Positions 61,501 through 64,000 of a DNA stretch of 64,000 nucleotides are shown piece by piece; the stretch's first letter is position 1, and the number at the start of each line of letters is the position of its first letter. The position numbers and the translations under genes were made by a program. The notes beneath the pieces are model-generated. The model was not told where the DNA came from and did not search any database. It worked only from the letters and a program-made list of their open reading frames with translations. Source of the stretch: Odontesthes bonariensis (taxonomy: Eukaryota; Chordata; Actinopteri; Atheriniformes; Atherinopsidae); NCBI RefSeq assembly GCF_027942865.1, contig NC_134517.1, forward strand, positions 18,048,009 through 18,112,008, in the 5' to 3' direction.

Positions 61501-62697
61501 ACAGATCAACAACACTTATGGAAACCATCTGCAGGTTTCAGTGAAACATCGACACAAAAGTCAAAATAAAAGCAGGAGAATGATGAAATGCACAAGGCAA
61601 AAAAAAGCAGATTGAAACAAAGAGTGCAAAGAAAGATCAGTAAATTATTTCAGGTTAATCTTAAAAGCACAGGCGGCGTCACCCGAACTGGGACCCGGCT
61701 CCAAGTCAAACACATCCAACAGGCAGAATACCAATTTGGTGTCTAAGTACTAAAATGCAAGCAGATTCAGTTTACATGATGAAAACCAAAGAAACGCAGC
61801 AAACTCTCATATAAGAGGTACTGGAATGATTCACAGATCATCCCTCATTAGTCAGTCAGACAGTTTACTGCTGAAGGCAGGAATTTCAGTTTTTAAAAGT
61901 CTGCTCTAGATCTCCTAACAGAGTCTTCTATGTGTGTACAGCGGGGAGGCTCTCTCTGAGCAGGATTAGGCTCATGTCCCCACAGCTGGGGCAGATGGTC
62001 CAGTCAGGCCAGTCAGGCCAGGCCCAGCGTGGTTTAATGGTCCCTCCAAAGCAGCCTCGGGCATCATAATGGTGCTTTTCTGTCTTTTCAGACAGAGCAG
62101 TGATCAGACACCGCTTGGCCTGTGAGATCAGGACTGAAGGGGATCAGAGTGGGAGAAGGTTTAACTGAAAGTGCTGCAGCTGCCCTGTGGATGGAACATA
62201 TCGATGAGCAGCAGATGTATTGATCGGCCGTTTACTTCCGATCCAACTGACACAGACATTCATCACAGCACCAGCATGTAAACAGTCAACCAGACAACAG
62301 GCCGGAGAGGATGAAAACAACAGCATGTGCGCAGCAGGCCGGACAACAGGCAGCCGCGGACACCGCACCGGTGGGCGGTCAAACCTCCGTCCAAGCAGGA
62401 CGAAAACAGCGTGAAAAAAAAAAAAAACACACCTAAACATGCCATCACTGACCTGACGATGGGTCCGAGCTGCAGGATGTGCAGCAGCAGGACGAGCGGT
62501 CTGTCTCTGCTCAGGTCCCGATGGATGAAGGTGAGGGTCAGCTGCACGAGCACGGACGGAACGAGCGTGAAGAGAAGCGTGAGTCCCTGCCAGATCTGGT
62601 CTCCGGCGGAGCGGTACGTGGAGCTGAGGTACAGCGCTGCAGTGGTCTCGGCCGTGAACAGAGACACCGACACAAAGATGGAACTGGGGAGTCGCAT
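54611..62697 (-). CDS. xk: XK, Kell blood group complex membrane protein, three exons
   Basis: XK is a multi-pass plasma-membrane protein that in mammals is disulfide-linked to Kell and binds VPS13A. The XK/XKR family includes phospholipid scramblases; these roles are family knowledge. Exons: 62453-62697, 57974-58236 and 54611-55524, with GT-AG borders and matching phases. The product has 473 residues; human has 444. It starts [20 protein letters not shown]. Exon 2 holds [20 protein letters not shown], and exon 3 begins with [20 protein letters not shown]. Many hydrophobic segments follow. Cysteine 347 in [11 protein letters not shown] fits the human Kell-linking Cys347. The C-terminal tail is longer than in human and contains a short acidic repeat. 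It converges with dynlt3. Confidence 0.97.
54668..54742 (-). repeat. xk: 24-bp minisatellite inside the xk C-terminal tail
   Basis: About three in-frame copies of an 8-residue unit: [24 protein letters not shown]. The DNA repeats with a 24-bp period around GTCATT(A/G)(G)G(C/G)ATGTCGT on the plus strand. Confidence 0.8.
56593..56800 (-). mobile_element. Processed retro-fragment with 19-bp target duplication
   Basis: A 19-bp direct repeat ATAAAATCTATTTAGCATT flanks the insert (56593-56611 and 56782-56800). On the minus strand the insert ends with AATAAA (56629-56634) followed by a poly(A) tail. This is the 3' end of a polyadenylated transcript copied into DNA, either a 5'-truncated processed pseudogene or a SINE. 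The parent transcript is not recognised. Confidence 0.85.
56823..56855. promoter_or_regulatory. Perfect 15-bp palindrome with two CRE octamers
   Basis: GCGGAAATGACGTCA, a 3-base spacer CAA, then the exact reverse complement. Each arm holds TGACGTCA (56830-56837 and 56841-56848), the full CREB/ATF consensus. It lies inside the MITE. Confidence 0.7.
57974..58236 (-). CDS. xk: xk exon 2
   Basis: A 263-bp exon encoding [20 protein letters not shown], then a charged cytosolic loop, then [20 protein letters not shown] and GVSIGR. Acceptor TTTCAG, donor GTGAGG. The SAPQL(T/I)LQLYI segment is typical of XK/XKR proteins. Confidence 0.96.
58237..62452. other. xk intron 1
   Basis: No supported exon or mobile element in this 4.2-kb intron. 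Confidence 0.5.
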
Positions 62698-62940
62698 CCT
62701 CGATCACTCCGCCATGTGGGGGGTGCGGCGCGCTGCTTTGCTCCCGGTCTGCACATCCATAACGGAACCACCGAACCGACTCTCAGGCGCCCGCAGGACG
62801 GGACGGCGTTGTGTCGGAGGCACGCCGCCGCCGCAGCAGCTTCATCCGAGACTCGAGGCAGGCGGGAGGTCTTTACAGTCCGACGCAGTTCCGAGCGGAG
62901 ACTGCAGGGGGCGCAAGAGGCGCCCGTCAGTGAGAAGATG
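62330..62940 (-). promoter_or_regulatory. xk: CpG-rich promoter region and 5' UTR of xk
   Basis: CpG-dense sequence spans exon 1 and about 240 bp upstream of the ATG, while the flanks are AT-rich. No TATA box was seen. The transcription start is not resolved. Confidence 0.6.
62453..62697 (-). CDS. xk: xk coding exon 1
   Basis: 245 bp from ATG (62695-62697) to AG|GTCAGT, encoding 81 residues plus two bases. Two to three hydrophobic segments are visible. The start aligns with the family start. The sequence around it is CpG-rich. Confidence 0.95.
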
Positions 62941-64000
62941 ACGCCCATGCAGACAGTGATGTGATAATCATCATTATCCTAACAGACCCAGGATGATACT
63001 GTAACATGAAAGTAATACCCTATACTAAAACACTGCCATTAAACCGAATCTGTCCCAACATGGTGAAAGAAAATGTAGATATAAACAAAATATAGCCACA
63101 GTAAAACAATCTGTAAATAATAGAGAGTTCAAGAATAAAGTGTGAGGAATGACATTAATGGCCCCTTCAAATAAAAAGATAAAAAAATCGATTTCTTTCC
63201 TCAATTTTTTTTCATTTATTGATTTATTCTAGTGAAAGAGGAATCCAGCCAATGTTCTACGGTGCGGGAATCACACATTTTACAGCCAGGAGTCAGATTA
63301 AGAATTTTCACTTGAATGGTGAAGCCGTTTTAGAGCTTCAAACAGGCTAATGCTGTGGAAACTTTAAATCGCGCCTGCTCAAAAATGAGAGACATATATC
63401 CAACTAAGATTTGTCCTCTACTTAGTAACAAGCCTTTAGAGATATCTGTGCAGTTTGAAGGATGACTGGGGTCGTCAAGTATCAAAATGTTCAGATTTTA
63501 AATATTTCTTCTTTCCTTTTTTAAGCTTTCAAAGGACAAAAATAAAGAAATCAAAATGAAATACCACCCTGATATATAAAGTCTGCTAAAAACTGAAGAT
63601 GCACTAATTTGATTTCTTTATGGAATAAATCAGTGAAATTCCTGGCTAAAACAACCTGACGATTTAAAGTTTGGATTCCAGATGATCGCATTCAGATAGT
63701 CACTTTTGACCTCAGAATGAGCTACTTTCTATCTATTCAAGTCGTTGTGGGAGAACAAACAGTCCAGATAAGCGGAGACTCTACAAGTTGGGGGTACATT
63801 CTGAACTAACCAACATTGAAATTAAACTTCACAAGGTGATTGAAACACAGTTATTCTTTGTGTCAAAAGATTTCCATGGTGAAATATGCAAATGAAGCAG
63901 TTTCAAATTTTCTATGCACCAATTTACATACATGTAAAGTGAATAAGCTGCTTTAAATATGCACCAAAACGTGACAACTATCATGTTGGCTTTGCTTTGC
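62941..64000. other. Region upstream of xk
   Basis: AT-rich DNA with no exon, RNA gene or repeat that I can support. Confidence 0.5.

Noticed and set aside
62144..62707. Long overlapping frames on both strands near 62.1-62.9 kb
   Set aside because: CpG-rich DNA around xk exon 1 has few stops in any frame. Only the frame starting at 62697 matches XK.

Overview
This window is vertebrate nuclear DNA, almost certainly from a ray-finned (teleost, probably percomorph) fish. The genes are split into short exons with GT-AG introns. The repeats are typical of fish: L2-type LINEs, Tc1/mariner relics, a tRNA-derived SINE and TTAA-flanked foldback elements. No operons, CRISPR arrays or bacterial features are present. 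No single listed open frame equals a complete gene, so gene models were built by hand from splice sites, codon phase and remembered similarity to the vertebrate proteins.

Three protein-coding genes are supported. sytl5 (synaptotagmin-like 5, a Rab27 effector) lies on the minus strand: start codon at 24565, stop at 813, 16 constitutive coding exons plus one 66-bp cassette exon. Its likely promoter is a CpG-rich block near 47.0-47.6 kb, with a non-coding first exon and an intron of about 22.8 kb. dynlt3 (Tctex-type dynein light chain) lies on the plus strand at 49889-52622 in five exons. xk (Kell-complex XK protein, a VPS13A-binding membrane protein) lies on the minus strand at 54611-62697 in three exons. 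dynlt3 and xk converge, with candidate poly(A) signals under 200 bp apart. The order and orientations match the human Xp block XK-CYBB-DYNLT3-SYTL5 read in reverse, except that CYBB is missing between dynlt3 and xk.

Layout: 0-24.6 kb holds the sytl5 coding exons, with introns carrying a Tc1 relic (8.4-9.3 kb), a 736-bp foldback element (11.5-12.3 kb), an L2 LINE with a 981-codon open frame (14.5-18.2 kb), a putative solo LTR (18.56-18.98 kb), a LINE endonuclease fragment (19.1 kb), a second foldback element (22.3-23.0 kb) and a SINE (23.7 kb). 24.6-47.3 kb is the presumed first intron of sytl5, with a Tc1 relic next to a second, broken L2 (32.3-34.8 kb), a RecQ-like helicase fragment (39.7-40.0 kb) and a MITE. 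47-53.4 kb holds the CpG block and dynlt3. 53.5-62.9 kb holds xk; its intron 2 contains a TTAA MITE that was itself hit by a processed retro-fragment. 62.9-64 kb shows nothing recognisable.

I found no credible unknown multi-gene system. The most useful observations are the missing cybb, the conserved Kell-linking cysteine of XK at model residue 347, the sytl5 cassette exon, a TG-repeat splice acceptor, a paired CRE palindrome carried by a MITE, and the retro-fragment with a 19-bp target duplication.
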